NCBI RefSeq assembly: GCF_017589465.1
Contig: NZ_JAELYA010000004.1
Span: 248,001 to 312,000, forward strand
Direction: 5' to 3'
Length of the DNA: 64,000 nt
Source of the DNA: Pseudomonas schmalbachii
GTDB taxonomy: Bacteria > Pseudomonadota > Gammaproteobacteria > Pseudomonadales > Pseudomonadaceae
A program made the position numbers and the translations under genes. Shown piece by piece: positions 37,151-46,497 of this stretch; the stretch's first letter is position 1, and each line of letters begins with the position of its first letter. Under the pieces are notes generated by a model. That model searched no databases. It was not told where the DNA came from and saw only the letters and a program-made list of their open reading frames with translations.

Positions 37151-38167
37151 ATGGCTAGCACTTCCCAGGCAGCCGCCAGCGAGCGGACGCCTGTCGCCAA
37201 CCCGACACCCGGCATGAAGACCTACGGCTTCCTGCTGATCCCCAACTTCACCACCATCGGCTTCGCCTCGGCGGTGGAAACCCTGCGCATGGCCAACCTG
37301 GCCGCGCACCGCACGCTGTACCGAACCCTGCTGATCGCCCGCGACCTCGAACCGGTCCAGGCGAGCAACGGCATGCGCGTGCTGCCCGACCATTCCGTGG
37401 ACGACGCGCCGAAGCTGGACGCACTGTTCGTGGTCGGCTCCAACCCGATCCCGGCGAAAAACGACCGCCACCTGATCGACTGGCTGCGCAAGCTCGCCCG
37501 CCACGGCGTGCCGCTCGGCGGCATCTGCACCGGCAGCCACCTGCTGGCCAGCGCCGACCTGCTGCGCGGCTACCGCTGCACCATCCACTGGGAAGACATC
37601 GAACAGCTGAAGGACAGGTTCCCCGGCATCGTCATCTCCAACCAGCTGTTCGAACTGGACCGCGACCGCTACACCTGCTCCGGCGGCACGGCGGCGATGG
37701 ACATGACCCTGCAACTGATCGCCCGCGAACCGAAAGGCGTGGAAATCGCCACCCGCGCCGCCGAACTGCTGCTCTGCGACCGCATGCGCGGCTCCCGCGA
37801 ACAGCAGCGCGTACCGCTGCGGCAGAAGCTCGGCACCGCGCAGCCGAAGCTGAGCCAGATCGTCGCGATCATGGAGGCCAACCTGGAGGAACCGCTGGAG
37901 CTGGAAGAACTGGCGCAGCTCAACGAGGTGTCGGTGCGCCAGCTGGAGCGGCTGTTCAGCAAGTACCTGGAACGCACGCCCAGCCAGTACTACCTCGAAC
38001 TCCGCCTCAACCGCGCCCGCGACCTGCTGCTGCGCAGCGAAGCGCAGATCCGCGAAGTCGCCCTCTCCTGCGGCTTCACCTCGCCGGCGCACTTCTCCAA
38101 GTGCTACAGCCGCTTCTTTGGCTGCTCGCCAAGGGGGCAGAGGAAGCAGAGTCCGTTGGGGGCGTAG
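37151..38167 (+). CDS. AraC-type regulator with GATase1-like domain (candidate creatine or sarcosine regulator)
   Basis: A 338-residue protein of the GlxA/GATR family. The N-terminal class-I glutamine-amidotransferase-like domain (about residues 20-190) contains GVPLGGICTGSHLLASADLL and YTCSGGTAAMDMTLQLI. The C-terminal AraC domain (about 230-330) has two HTHs (LEELAQLNEVSVRQLERLFS and IREVALSCGFTSPAHFSKCY). Known relatives sense dimethylglycine/betaine (GbdR), sarcosine (SouR) or creatine (CahR in P. putida). Its place between the sox operon and the creatinine genes favours sarcosine or creatine. ATG 37151 has GGAGGA 10 bp upstream. Confidence 0.9.
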   Translation: MASTSQAAASERTPVANPTPGMKTYGFLLIPNFTTIGFASAVETLRMANLAAHRTLYRTLLIARDLEPVQASNGMRVLPDHSVDDAPKLDALFVVGSNPIPAKNDRHLIDWLRKLARHGVPLGGICTGSHLLASADLLRGYRCTIHWEDIEQLKDRFPGIVISNQLFELDRDRYTCSGGTAAMDMTLQLIAREPKGVEIATRAAELLLCDRMRGSREQQRVPLRQKLGTAQPKLSQIVAIMEANLEEPLELEELAQLNEVSVRQLERLFSKYLERTPSQYYLELRLNRARDLLLRSEAQIREVALSCGFTSPAHFSKCYSRFFGCSPRGQRKQSPLGA

Positions 38168-38194
38168 ACGCGGAAGATCGCGTCCGGGCTTTTT

Positions 38195-38296
38195 GTAGGA
38201 GCCAGCTTGCTGGCGATTGCCTTGCTTACCGGTAACTCCTTCGCTGCGAGGAACACCGGATCGCCAGCAAGAACTGGGCGTCCCCCTGGCTCCTAC
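38195..38296. repeat. Palindromic repeat, family F (copy 2, decayed)
   Basis: Left arm GTAGGAGCCAGCTTGCTGGC is intact. The right arm GATCGCCAGCAAG is interrupted by AACTGGGCGTCCCC before TGGCTCCTAC. Confidence 0.75.
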
Positions 38297-38325
38297 AGGT
38301 ACGGCGCGCGATTCAGCCACGCACC

Positions 38326-38383
38326 GTAGGGCGGGTGCAACCCGCCATCTCGTGGTGTTGTGGCGGGCTTCACCCGCCCTACG
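38326..38383. repeat. Palindromic repeat, family B (copy 2)
   Basis: GTAGGGCGGGTGCAACCCGC and GGCGGGCTTCACCCGCCCTAC arms. The right end supplies the TAG stop of the next minus-strand gene (38379-38381). Confidence 0.85.
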
Positions 38384-39785
38384 AATCCGTCCTTGCCAGG
38401 GGCATCGGCTGCCGTGCCTTACTCTTGCGGCTGTCGATCAGGCCCAGGCAGACGATCACCACCGTCAGCATCCCGGTCGCCAGCACTTCCGTGCGGTGGT
38501 CCGGCATCGCCAGCATGATGCCCAGCACCGTGACGATGAACAGGATCACCAGCCAGGTCAGCCACGGATACAGCCACATGCTGAACTCCAGCGGCTTGCC
38601 CGAGGCGAGCAGTTGGCGACGCATGCGCAGCTGCGAGATGGCGATCACCAGATACACCAGCAACGCGACGGCGCCGGAGCTGGCGAGGAGGAAGGCGAAG
38701 ACCTTCTCCGGGGCGAAGTAGTTGATGATGGTGGTGAGGAAGCCCACGGCGGTGCTGGCCATCACGGCGGCGTAGGGCACCGCTTTGGGCGAAGTCTTCT
38801 GCAGGAAGCGTGGGCCGTCGCCGCGCTTGCTGAGCGAGAAGACCATGCGCGAGGCGGTGTAGATCGCCGAGTTCAGGCAGCTGGCCACGGCGATCAGCAC
38901 CACGATGTCGACGATCAGCTTGGCGTGGGGGATGTTCATGATCTCCAGCGCGCGCTGGTAGGAGCCGACTTCGGCGAGCAGCGGGTCGTTCCACGGCACG
39001 ATGGAGACGATCAGGAAGATCGACACGATGTAGAAGATGCCCATCCGCCAGACCACCGAATTGGTCGCCCGGGTGATCTGCCTGGCCGGGTTCTTCGATT
39101 CGGCGGCGGCGATGGTGACGATCTCCGTGCCCATGAAGCTGAACACCGTGGTCAGCAGCGCGCCGAGCACCGCGCTGAAGCCGTTGGGCATGAAGCCGCC
39201 GTGCTCCCGGGTGAGCTTCATCAGGCCGCTGACCTCGCGCTCGGGCAACCCGCCGGTGAGGGCGAAGAAGCCGAGCACGATGAAGCCGATGACCGCAATC
39301 ACCTTGAGCAGGGCGAACCAGAACTCGAACTCGCCGTAGCGCGCCACGCTGAACAGGTTGGTCGCGGTGAGCAGCGCGGTGACCGCCAGGGCGAATTGCC
39401 AGGTCGCCACCGCCGGGAACCAGGCATTGAGGATCGCCGCGGCCGCCACCGCTTCCAGCGGGATCACCAGCACCCAGAACCACCAGTACAGCCAGCCGAT
39501 GGAGAAGCCCGCCCAGCGGCCGATGGCGCGTTCCGCATAGGTGGAGAAGGAGCCGGTGTCGGGCGAGGCCACGGCCATCTCGCCGAGCATGCGCATGACC
39601 AGCACCACCAGCGTGCCGGAGATCAGGTAGGCCAGGATCGCCGCCGGGCCGGCGGAGGCGATGGCGTGGCCGGAGCCGACGAACAGGCCGGCGCCGATGG
39701 CCCCGGCGATGGACAGCATGGTGACGTGGCGCTGCTTCAGCTCGGCGGCCAGGACCGGGCCGCCGCTGGGAATGGGCGTGGACAT
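38379..39785 (-). CDS. Amino acid permease (GabP-like APC transporter) in the creatinine operon
   Basis: A 468-residue membrane transporter with about 12 helices: MLSIAGAIGAGLFVGSGHAI (residues about 24-43), MRMLGEMAVASPDTGSFSTYAE in the conserved loop, and FSFMGTEIVTIAAAESKNPA. ATG 39785 has GAGGG upstream and gives the conserved N-terminus. It is the last gene of the minus-strand run, 58 bp after creatininase. It may take up creatinine or creatine or export a product; the substrate is not readable. The TAG stop is inside a family B repeat. Confidence 0.87.
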   Translation of the reverse strand: MSTPIPSGGPVLAAELKQRHVTMLSIAGAIGAGLFVGSGHAIASAGPAAILAYLISGTLVVLVMRMLGEMAVASPDTGSFSTYAERAIGRWAGFSIGWLYWWFWVLVIPLEAVAAAAILNAWFPAVATWQFALAVTALLTATNLFSVARYGEFEFWFALLKVIAVIGFIVLGFFALTGGLPEREVSGLMKLTREHGGFMPNGFSAVLGALLTTVFSFMGTEIVTIAAAESKNPARQITRATNSVVWRMGIFYIVSIFLIVSIVPWNDPLLAEVGSYQRALEIMNIPHAKLIVDIVVLIAVASCLNSAIYTASRMVFSLSKRGDGPRFLQKTSPKAVPYAAVMASTAVGFLTTIINYFAPEKVFAFLLASSGAVALLVYLVIAISQLRMRRQLLASGKPLEFSMWLYPWLTWLVILFIVTVLGIMLAMPDHRTEVLATGMLTVVIVCLGLIDSRKSKARQPMPLARTDS

Positions 39786-39843
39786 GGTGGTTACCCTCGT
39801 ATTCTTGTTTGAGTGGGTGCTTTGCAAGCGGGAGTGCGGCCGA

Positions 39844-40629
39844 TCAGGACGGAGTCGCGAAGGCCTCCTGCACCGCGGCGGCGATGCCCTCGGTGCACAC
39901 CCGCAGGATCAGCTCGCCCTTCTCGCGGCTGGCGCCACGGGCCGAGGAGAGCGTGCCGCAGGCCGGCGTGCGCTCGGGGATGACCGGGAACACGTCGTAG
40001 GGCGGGAAGGTGGCCGGCGGGTGGTCGACGACCTTGTCCATGTCCACTAGGTGCGGATAGAGGGCCAGCATCAGCGAGGTCTCGAAGACGCCGCCGTGCT
40101 CGATGTCCCAGCCAAGGAAGCCTTCCGGATACAGCGCCTCGATCACCGCCGGGTCGCGGATGAAGTCCCAGTAGGACAGCACCACCACGCGGAAATCGGT
40201 GATCCCGGCGTAGCGCAGTTCGCGCAGGGCGAGGTCGATGCCCTCGACGATGAACATCGAGTTCTCGTAGTGCCCGTTCATCAGCACCAGCCGGCGTGCG
40301 CCATGGCGCGCCAGTTCGCGGATGATGTCCTGCACGGTGCCGGTCAGGGTCGCGCCGTCGAGGCTGGTGGTGCCGGGGAAATGATTGCCGCCGCCGGATT
40401 TCTGCTGCGACTTGTAGCCGTACTGCAGGCCCGGCAGCACCAGCGCATCGATGCGCTCGGCGACCTGCTTGCAGACCGCCGTGGGCAGCAGCACGTCGAC
40501 GTTCATGCACATGTGGTGGCCGTGCTGCTCCAGCGCGCCAACCGGCAGCAGCATCACGCAGTCACCCTGGGCGACCCTGGCTGCGTATTCCTTCCAGGTC
40601 AGCTCGCCGACGAAAACACTCTTGCTCAT
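39844..40629 (-). CDS. crnA: Creatininase (creatinine amidohydrolase)
   Basis: A 261-residue hydrolase interconverting creatinine and creatine. The sequence matches what I know of the P. putida enzyme closely, and the metal and active-site residues fall at the same numbers: Glu34, His36, Asp45, His120, Glu122, Trp154, Trp174 and His178 (GALEQHGHHM, LVLMNGHYENS, LGWDIEHGGVFE). ATG 40629. It lies 31 bp downstream of the ABC ATPase gene and 58 bp before the APC permease, so it is part of the six-gene uptake-and-hydrolysis operon. Confidence 0.95.
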   Translation of the reverse strand: MSKSVFVGELTWKEYAARVAQGDCVMLLPVGALEQHGHHMCMNVDVLLPTAVCKQVAERIDALVLPGLQYGYKSQQKSGGGNHFPGTTSLDGATLTGTVQDIIRELARHGARRLVLMNGHYENSMFIVEGIDLALRELRYAGITDFRVVVLSYWDFIRDPAVIEALYPEGFLGWDIEHGGVFETSLMLALYPHLVDMDKVVDHPPATFPPYDVFPVIPERTPACGTLSSARGASREKGELILRVCTEGIAAAVQEAFATPS

Positions 40630-40660
40630 CGCTTGTTCTCCAACAGTTCCACGTATCGCT

Positions 40661-41749
40661 TCACTCGCCGCGCAGGATCAACGCGTTGGCGCTGTCCCAG
40701 CCGGCGAAGATCTTCTGCCCGCCGTGCAGGCCGAGGCCGGCGTATTCGGCGTGCGGTTTCTGCACCTGCAGTTCCAGCCCGCTGGCGCTTTCCAGGTGGA
40801 TGTTCACCATCGAGCCGATGAATTCCTCGCCGACCACCCGGCACTCCAGGCGATTGGCCAGCGCCGCGCGTTCGCCAAGCTGGATGTGCTCGGCGCCCAG
40901 ACACAGGCTCACCTGCTCGCCGGCCGCCACTGTGCGGTCCATGGGCGGACGGACGAGGAAGGCGCCGTGCTCGGATTCGACGCGCACCAGCCCCGACTCG
41001 TCGAAGCCGGCGACGCTGCCACCGAGGATGTTCTTGCCGCCGACGAACTCGGCGACGAAGCGGTTGTGCGGCTCGCGGAACACCGCCTGCGGCGTGCCGA
41101 CCTGCTCGACCCGTCCACGGCTCATGATCACCACGCGGTCGGCCATGGCGAAGGCCTCCGACTGGCTGTGGGTGACGTAGACGAAGGTGATGCCGAGGTC
41201 CTTCTGCAGCCCGGTCAGCACGCCCTGCATGCGCACGCTGAGGTGCGCGTCGAGGGCGCTCAGCGGTTCGTCGAGCAGCAGGATCGGCGGCTCGGTGACC
41301 AGCGAACGGGCCAGCGCCACGCGTTGGCGCTGGCCGCCGGAGAGCTGGGCGATGTCTCGCGCGGCGAACTCGGAAAGGCCGAGGCGATCCAGCCATTCGA
41401 GCGCCTTGCGCTGCCGCTCGGCCTTGGCCATGCCGCGCATCTTCAGGCCGAACTCGACGTTCTCCACCACGCTGAGGAACGGGAACAGCGCCAGGTTCTG
41501 CCACACCAGCGGGGTATCGCGCTCCCAGGAGCGCAGGTCGTTGATCCGCTCGCCGTTCAGGCGGATCTCGCCTTCGCTCGGTTTCTCCAGCCCGGCGAGC
41601 ATGCGCAGCGTGGTGGTCTTGCCGCAGCCGCTGGAGCCCATGATGGCGACGAATTCGCCCCGGTGGATTTCCAGGTTCATGCGCTCCACGGCGACGAACT
41701 CGCCGAAGTGCTTGACCACGTTATCGAACACGACCAGCGGTTGACTCAT
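40661..41749 (-). CDS. ABC transporter ATP-binding protein (creatine/creatinine uptake, inferred)
   Basis: A 362-residue PotA-type ATPase. Walker A GSSGCGKTT at about residues 38-46, signature LSGGQRQRVALARS at about 134-147, Walker B ILLLDEP at about 154-160, and a C-terminal TOBE domain (about 275-362). ATG 41749 (MSQPLVVFDNVVKHFGEFVA) is the conserved start. It is 32 bp downstream of the second permease and 31 bp before creatininase. The substrate is inferred from operon context only. Confidence 0.9.
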   Translation of the reverse strand: MSQPLVVFDNVVKHFGEFVAVERMNLEIHRGEFVAIMGSSGCGKTTTLRMLAGLEKPSEGEIRLNGERINDLRSWERDTPLVWQNLALFPFLSVVENVEFGLKMRGMAKAERQRKALEWLDRLGLSEFAARDIAQLSGGQRQRVALARSLVTEPPILLLDEPLSALDAHLSVRMQGVLTGLQKDLGITFVYVTHSQSEAFAMADRVVIMSRGRVEQVGTPQAVFREPHNRFVAEFVGGKNILGGSVAGFDESGLVRVESEHGAFLVRPPMDRTVAAGEQVSLCLGAEHIQLGERAALANRLECRVVGEEFIGSMVNIHLESASGLELQVQKPHAEYAGLGLHGGQKIFAGWDSANALILRGE

Positions 41750-41781
41750 GTCGTTACCTGCGATTCGAGTGGTTATGCGGC

Positions 41782-42573
41782 TCAGGCCGGCTTGCGCCGG
41801 CGCATCAGCAGCAGTTGCGCGAGAATCACCAGCAGCATGCTGGTGACGAACACCAGTGAGCCGATGGCGTTGATAGTCGGGCTGACCTGGCCCTGCAGGG
41901 TGTTGAGGATGCGCACCGGCACCGTCTCGTTGAGGCCGGAGACGAACCAGGCGACGGCGAACTCGTCGAACGACACCGCCATGGTCACCAGCATCGCGGC
42001 GAAGATGCTCGGTGCGGTGAACGGCAGGATCACATGGCGCATAGCCTTCCACTGGCTGGCGCCAAGGTTCCAGGCAGCGGCTTCGAGGACCGGGTCCATT
42101 TGCGCTAGGCGCATGCGGATCACGGCCATGGCGAACGGCGCGCACATCACGATGTGGGCGATCACCACCGCGTGGATTTCGCCGGACAGGCCGACGCGGG
42201 AGAGGAACGCCAGCATCGCCAGCCCCATGATCACCACCGGGATAGTCGGCGGCAGCAGGGCGAGAGCCATGTACACCGGCTTGCCGAAGAAGTGGTAGCG
42301 GTAGTCGGTGTAGGCCGCGGTGAAGCCGAGGAAGGTCGACATCAGCGACACCACCACGGCCACCTTCAGGCTGTTGCGGAACGCCTGCCATACTGCTGGA
42401 TCGCCGGCGATGATCTGGTACCAGTGCAGGCTGAAGCCGCCCAGCGGCAGCGACGGGAAGCGATCCGCGTTGAAGGAGAAGACGAAGCTGCCGAGGATCG
42501 GGGTGAACACGAAGAGGAACACCAGACCCACGTAGCCGCGCAGCAGGAAGTTGATCAGGCGATGCTCGTTCAT
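41782..42573 (-). CDS. ABC transporter permease, PotC-like
   Basis: A 263-residue membrane protein with six predicted helices and the EAA-type loop EAAAWNLGASQWKAMRHVIL at about residues 165-184. Its ATG overlaps the stop of the upstream permease by 4 bp (ATGA), giving translational coupling. It pairs with the preceding PotB-like permease in the creatinine operon transporter. Confidence 0.9.
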   Translation of the reverse strand: MNEHRLINFLLRGYVGLVFLFVFTPILGSFVFSFNADRFPSLPLGGFSLHWYQIIAGDPAVWQAFRNSLKVAVVVSLMSTFLGFTAAYTDYRYHFFGKPVYMALALLPPTIPVVIMGLAMLAFLSRVGLSGEIHAVVIAHIVMCAPFAMAVIRMRLAQMDPVLEAAAWNLGASQWKAMRHVILPFTAPSIFAAMLVTMAVSFDEFAVAWFVSGLNETVPVRILNTLQGQVSPTINAIGSLVFVTSMLLVILAQLLLMRRRKPA

Positions 42574-43475
42574 GCGCGCCTCCGGTAGGCGAAGCGGACC
42601 GCGGCGAAGGCCACCAGTAACAGGGTGACGATCATCATCGTGGCGATCACCGCCGCGCGCGGCCATTGCTGGCCGGCCTTGGTGGTGTCGGCGATCAGGG
42701 TGCTGAGAGTCGGTGGCTGGCCGCCGCCCAGGTACAGCGGGCTGACGAAGTCGCCGAAGGTGAGGATGAAGCAGAACAGCGCCGCCACCACGATGCCCAC
42801 CCGCGCCGACGGCACCACCACCTGCAGCACCGTGCGCAGGCGGCCGCAGCCGAGGTTGTGCGCCGCCTCGACCAGCGCGCGGTCCATGTACATCAGGCTC
42901 AGCAACTGCAGCACCACCACCAGCGGCAGGCACAGGGTGAAGTAGCCGACATAGGTGCCGAACACACTGTTCAGCATCGGCAGCGCGCTGATGCCGAGCT
43001 GGCCGAGCAGGGCGTTGAGGATGCCGTTGTCGGCGAGGAATACCTGCCAGGAGTAGGTGCGCACCAGGTAGCTGGTGAAGAACGGCGTGATCAGCAGGAG
43101 GATCGCCAGTTGCCGGGCCGAGGTGCGGAGCTTGAAGGCGATGGCGTAGGCGCAGGGGAAGGCCACCAGGCTGACCAGCAGCGTCGCCCCGGCGGCCATC
43201 GCCAAAGTGTGCAGGTAGGCGTCCCAGAAGTAGCCGCGGCTAAGCACGTAGCTCCAGTTCAGCCACTCGAAAGCCGGCAGCATGCGGAAGTTGCGCACCA
43301 CCCAGAAGCTGATGGCGACCAGGAACGCCAGCGGGAAGACGAAGAACGCCAACTGCCAGAACAGCATTGGCAGCGAGAAGCCGAGGCCGTACCAGGGCCC
43401 GTTGCCGCGCCGGCGGGCGGGGCTGGTCGGCGGGCTGTCGATACCGACGGCCGGAGGGGGAGTATGAAGAGTCAT
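42570..43475 (-). CDS. ABC transporter permease, PotB-like
   Basis: A 301-residue permease. After a hydrophilic N-terminus of about 27 residues rich in Pro, six hydrophobic segments follow (SLPMLFWQLAFFVFPLAFLV first). The EAA loop is VEAAHNLGCGRLRTVLQVVV at about 209-228. It starts 13 bp after the binding-protein gene and overlaps the next permease by 4 bp. Confidence 0.9.
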   Translation of the reverse strand: MTLHTPPPAVGIDSPPTSPARRRGNGPWYGLGFSLPMLFWQLAFFVFPLAFLVAISFWVVRNFRMLPAFEWLNWSYVLSRGYFWDAYLHTLAMAAGATLLVSLVAFPCAYAIAFKLRTSARQLAILLLITPFFTSYLVRTYSWQVFLADNGILNALLGQLGISALPMLNSVFGTYVGYFTLCLPLVVVLQLLSLMYMDRALVEAAHNLGCGRLRTVLQVVVPSARVGIVVAALFCFILTFGDFVSPLYLGGGQPPTLSTLIADTTKAGQQWPRAAVIATMMIVTLLLVAFAAVRFAYRRRA

Positions 43476-43488
43476 TGCCGCGGCCTCC

Positions 43489-44616
43489 TCAGGCGCCCTT
43501 GTATTCCGACCAGAAGTCGTTCCACTCCTCCAGGCCCTGCTGGATCGGCAACTGGCGGTACTGGATGCGCCCCTCGCGGATGTCGTCCATCACGTTGCGC
43601 TGGCCGAGCAGCATGCCCTGCCGCTTCGCTTCCGCGGGGTCGACCTGGTTGAGCAGCGCCCAGCCGCGCTGGCTGGGGATCAGCGCGGGATAGGCGAGCA
43701 TACGCGCGGACTTCACCTGGCCTTCCGGCGAGGTGATGTACTGGATGAACTTCTTCGCCAGCTCCGGACTGCGGGCCTTGCGGGCGATGCAGTAGGACTC
43801 GCTCCACTGCAGGCCGCCTTCCTCCGGCACCACGCTCTTCACGGGCGCCCCAGCGCGTTCCAGCACGCCGGTGATCCAGTCGCCGATGCCGCACATGGCG
43901 TGGACCTGGCCGTTCTTCAGCGAGGAGAAGGTGCCACCGTAGTCGAAGAAGCCGCCGACCTGCGGACGCAGGCTCATTGCCTTCTCCTGCACCTTCTTCC
44001 AGTGCGCGGCGTCGATGTCGTAGGGGGGCCTGTTGCCGCTGTACAGGCTGAGCTGGCCGAGGTTCGGCAGATGCCAGTCGAAGTGCCCGACCTTGCCCTT
44101 GAGCGCCTCGTCCCAGAACAGGTCGTAGCTGCGCACCTTGGATTCAGGCACCAGCTGGGTGTTGTAGGCGATGCCGAGGAAGCCGAAGCGGATCAGCACC
44201 GAATACAGCGCGTTGCCGTCCCAGTGGCCGGGGAAGCGCTGGAATTCCGGGAAGAAGTCGTCGAACGGGTAGTCGGCAGGATCGAGACGCTCGATGTACT
44301 CGGCCGCCCTGAGCTGCTGCACGTATTCGGCGTCGGAGAGGATCAGGTCGAAGGTGCCGGGCGGCGACTGGGAAATCAGCCCGAGCATGTTGTCGCCGCC
44401 GGTGTAGTACTTGGCGCGAACCTTGACCCCGTGCTGGCGCTCGAAGTCGGCGACGATGTCCGGCTCGGCGTGGCCGGCCCAGGCGAGGATCACCAGTTCC
44501 TTTTCCGCCGCGTTGGCACTCCGCATCGGCAGCAGGCTGGACAGCGCGGCGCCGCCGGCGAGGATGCCGCTGCCGATGAGGAAATCGCGTCGTGACAGGT
44601 CGGTACGCTTCTTCAT
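43489..44616 (-). CDS. Tat-exported substrate-binding protein
   Basis: A 375-residue PotD-like binding protein. The N-terminus MKKRTDLSRRDFLIGSGILA has the twin-arginine motif SRRDFL followed by a hydrophobic stretch and a likely cut after SANA (about residue 36). Tat export is unusual for ABC binding proteins but known among spermidine/putrescine-type ones. The mature part has IQLSPPGTFDLILSDAEYV-like and MCGIGDWITGVLER segments. It heads the operon leading to creatininase. A 53-bp element shared with the creatinase promoter lies upstream. Ligand inferred: creatinine or creatine. Confidence 0.9.
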   Translation of the reverse strand: MKKRTDLSRRDFLIGSGILAGGAALSSLLPMRSANAAEKELVILAWAGHAEPDIVADFERQHGVKVRAKYYTGGDNMLGLISQSPPGTFDLILSDAEYVQQLRAAEYIERLDPADYPFDDFFPEFQRFPGHWDGNALYSVLIRFGFLGIAYNTQLVPESKVRSYDLFWDEALKGKVGHFDWHLPNLGQLSLYSGNRPPYDIDAAHWKKVQEKAMSLRPQVGGFFDYGGTFSSLKNGQVHAMCGIGDWITGVLERAGAPVKSVVPEEGGLQWSESYCIARKARSPELAKKFIQYITSPEGQVKSARMLAYPALIPSQRGWALLNQVDPAEAKRQGMLLGQRNVMDDIREGRIQYRQLPIQQGLEEWNDFWSEYKGA

Positions 44617-44810
44617 TGTTCTTCTCCCCTGCAGTGTGGAAAGGTCTGTTGCCGTCGTTCGCTATCGTGCGTTTGTTCCTGGCGTGCGGGTAGAGCCCGC
44701 CAGGCGTCTGGCATGACAGGCATGGAATTGGATCAGGCGGATATCGGTGGCACCTGGAGCCGGCGCGGGCGGACGGCGCTGCGAGCTGCAGGCGGTCTTC
44801 TGTTGATGGC

Positions 44811-44863
44811 CATTGCAGCAAAAGCGGCCGTGTCGTTTTTGTCTGAATCCGACCCGAAGTTGG
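44811..44863 (-). promoter_or_regulatory. Shared upstream element of the creatinine operon
   Basis: Three blocks, CATTGCA (44811-44817), GTTTTTGT (44835-44842) and TCCGACCCGAAGTTGG (44848-44863), recur with identical spacing upstream of creatinase (47812-47864). By hand alignment 39 of 53 positions match. It lies 195-247 bp upstream of the binding-protein start. Confidence 0.65.
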
Positions 44864-44900
44864 CAGGATCCAGGGAGGCTTCGGGCAAAGGCGTCGCCGC

Positions 44901-46241
44901 TCAGTCTTCCATCGGCCTATGCGCCGTCTCCCGCACACAGAGCATCGCCACCAAGGCCACCGCCGCTGCACCCACCAGCAACCACGCTGGTGCCAGCTTG
45001 TCTCCCGTCTGGCTGATCAGCCAGGTGGCGACGAAGGGCGCGGTGCCGCCGAACAGCGCGTTTGCCGTGTTGAAGCTGAAGGCGAAGCCGCTGTAGCGCA
45101 CGCGGGTGGGGAAGATTTCGGCGAGGAAGCACGGCAGGGTGCCGTCGTTCATCGCCAGCATCAGGCCGAAGCCGATCTGGATCAGCAGGATGGTCGCGAA
45201 CGCCTTGTCGCCGATGGCCTGGAACAGCGGCACGGTCAGCGCCAGGAACAGCAGCGAGGCGGCCACCAGCATGGTCTTGCGGCCGAAGCGGTCGGACAGC
45301 TTGCCCATCAGGAAGATGAAGCCGATGTAGGTCGCCAGCGACACGGTGGAGGCGAGGAAGGAGTCGCTTTCGCTCATGCCCATCTCGGCCGACAGGTAGG
45401 TCGGCATGTAGCTGAGGATCAGGTAGAAGGCCACGGCGTTCAGGCAGGTCGCGCCGATGGCGACGAGGATCTGCTTGCGGTGGCGGGTCAGCAGCAGCTG
45501 GATCGGCGCCTTGTGATCGCCGCCCTTCTTCTCCATGGCTTCTTCCATCTCGCGGAATTTCGGCGTGTCGGCAAGATGCAGGCGGATGTAGCGGCCGATC
45601 AGCCCCAGCGGCGCGGCGAGCAGGAACGGCAGGCGCCAGCCCCATTCGTGCAGCGCCTCGCTGTCCAGATGGGCATACAGCTGCGCGGCGAACAGCGAGC
45701 CGAACAGCAGGCCCGCGGCGGTGCTCGCCGGCACCAGGCAGGTGTAGAAGCCGCGCTTGCGCTCCGGCGCGTACTCGGCAAGGAAGGCCGCGGCGCCGGC
45801 GTATTCGCCGGAGGCGGAGAAGCCCTGCACCAGGCGGATCGCCAGCAACAGCGCCGGGGCGACCAGCCCGACCTGGGCGTAGGTGGGCAGCAGGGCGATG
45901 CAGAAGGTCGAGCCGGACATGATCAGGATCGACAGCGAGAGGGCGTTACGCCGGCCGAAGCGGTCGCCGATATGGCCCCAGACGATGCCGCCGATGGGGC
46001 GGACGATGAAGGACAGCGCGAACACCGCGAAGGCGGCGAGGAGGCCGGTGGTCTTGTCGGTCTGCGGGAAGAACACCACCGCGATGACCGCCGCCAGATA
46101 GCCGTAGGCGGCGTAGTCGAACCATTCGACGAAGTTGCCCATGAAGGCGGCGGAGGCGGCCCGGCGCAGGACGCGGCGTTCCTCGGAAATCGCGCTCATG
46201 GACGCTTGGCCGTAGGCCAGGGGTTGCTGGGAGAGGCTCAT
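44901..46241 (-). CDS. MFS transporter (metabolite:H+ symporter type)
   Basis: A 446-residue transporter with 12 hydrophobic segments. FVEWFDYAAYGYLAAVIAVV (about residues 38-57), GHIGDRFGRRNALSLSILIM (the MFS loop 2-3 motif, about 89-108) and QGFSASGEYAGAAAFLAEYA (about 140-159) mark the MHS family (ProP/KgtP/ShiA-like). It is downstream of creatinase on the same strand, 298 bp apart behind a probable terminator. A creatine or related zwitterion symporter is a reasonable guess; P. putida also has a transporter next to its creatinase gene. Confidence 0.87.
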   Translation of the reverse strand: MSLSQQPLAYGQASMSAISEERRVLRRAASAAFMGNFVEWFDYAAYGYLAAVIAVVFFPQTDKTTGLLAAFAVFALSFIVRPIGGIVWGHIGDRFGRRNALSLSILIMSGSTFCIALLPTYAQVGLVAPALLLAIRLVQGFSASGEYAGAAAFLAEYAPERKRGFYTCLVPASTAAGLLFGSLFAAQLYAHLDSEALHEWGWRLPFLLAAPLGLIGRYIRLHLADTPKFREMEEAMEKKGGDHKAPIQLLLTRHRKQILVAIGATCLNAVAFYLILSYMPTYLSAEMGMSESDSFLASTVSLATYIGFIFLMGKLSDRFGRKTMLVAASLLFLALTVPLFQAIGDKAFATILLIQIGFGLMLAMNDGTLPCFLAEIFPTRVRYSGFAFSFNTANALFGGTAPFVATWLISQTGDKLAPAWLLVGAAAVALVAMLCVRETAHRPMED

Positions 46242-46497
46242 TGCGCACCTCCGTGGCAGCGTGCCGCCGGGTGTGCGTGCGGATCAGTGTAGCGGCCCGT
46301 GTCGTCGGGAATGCCGGGCGCGCGGACGGCGCGAGGGAATACGTGAGTGACCATTGCCCATACCTCTGTTGTTATCGAAATGGCGTGTCGGCAGCGGGTG
46401 GATCGAGGGCCGCATGGATACGTCGGGGCGCGGCGTCGTTCTTGTTGGTGTCGTTATCGGTCATGGCACCGCCGCTGGCGGTGGTGGTGTTCTCCGG

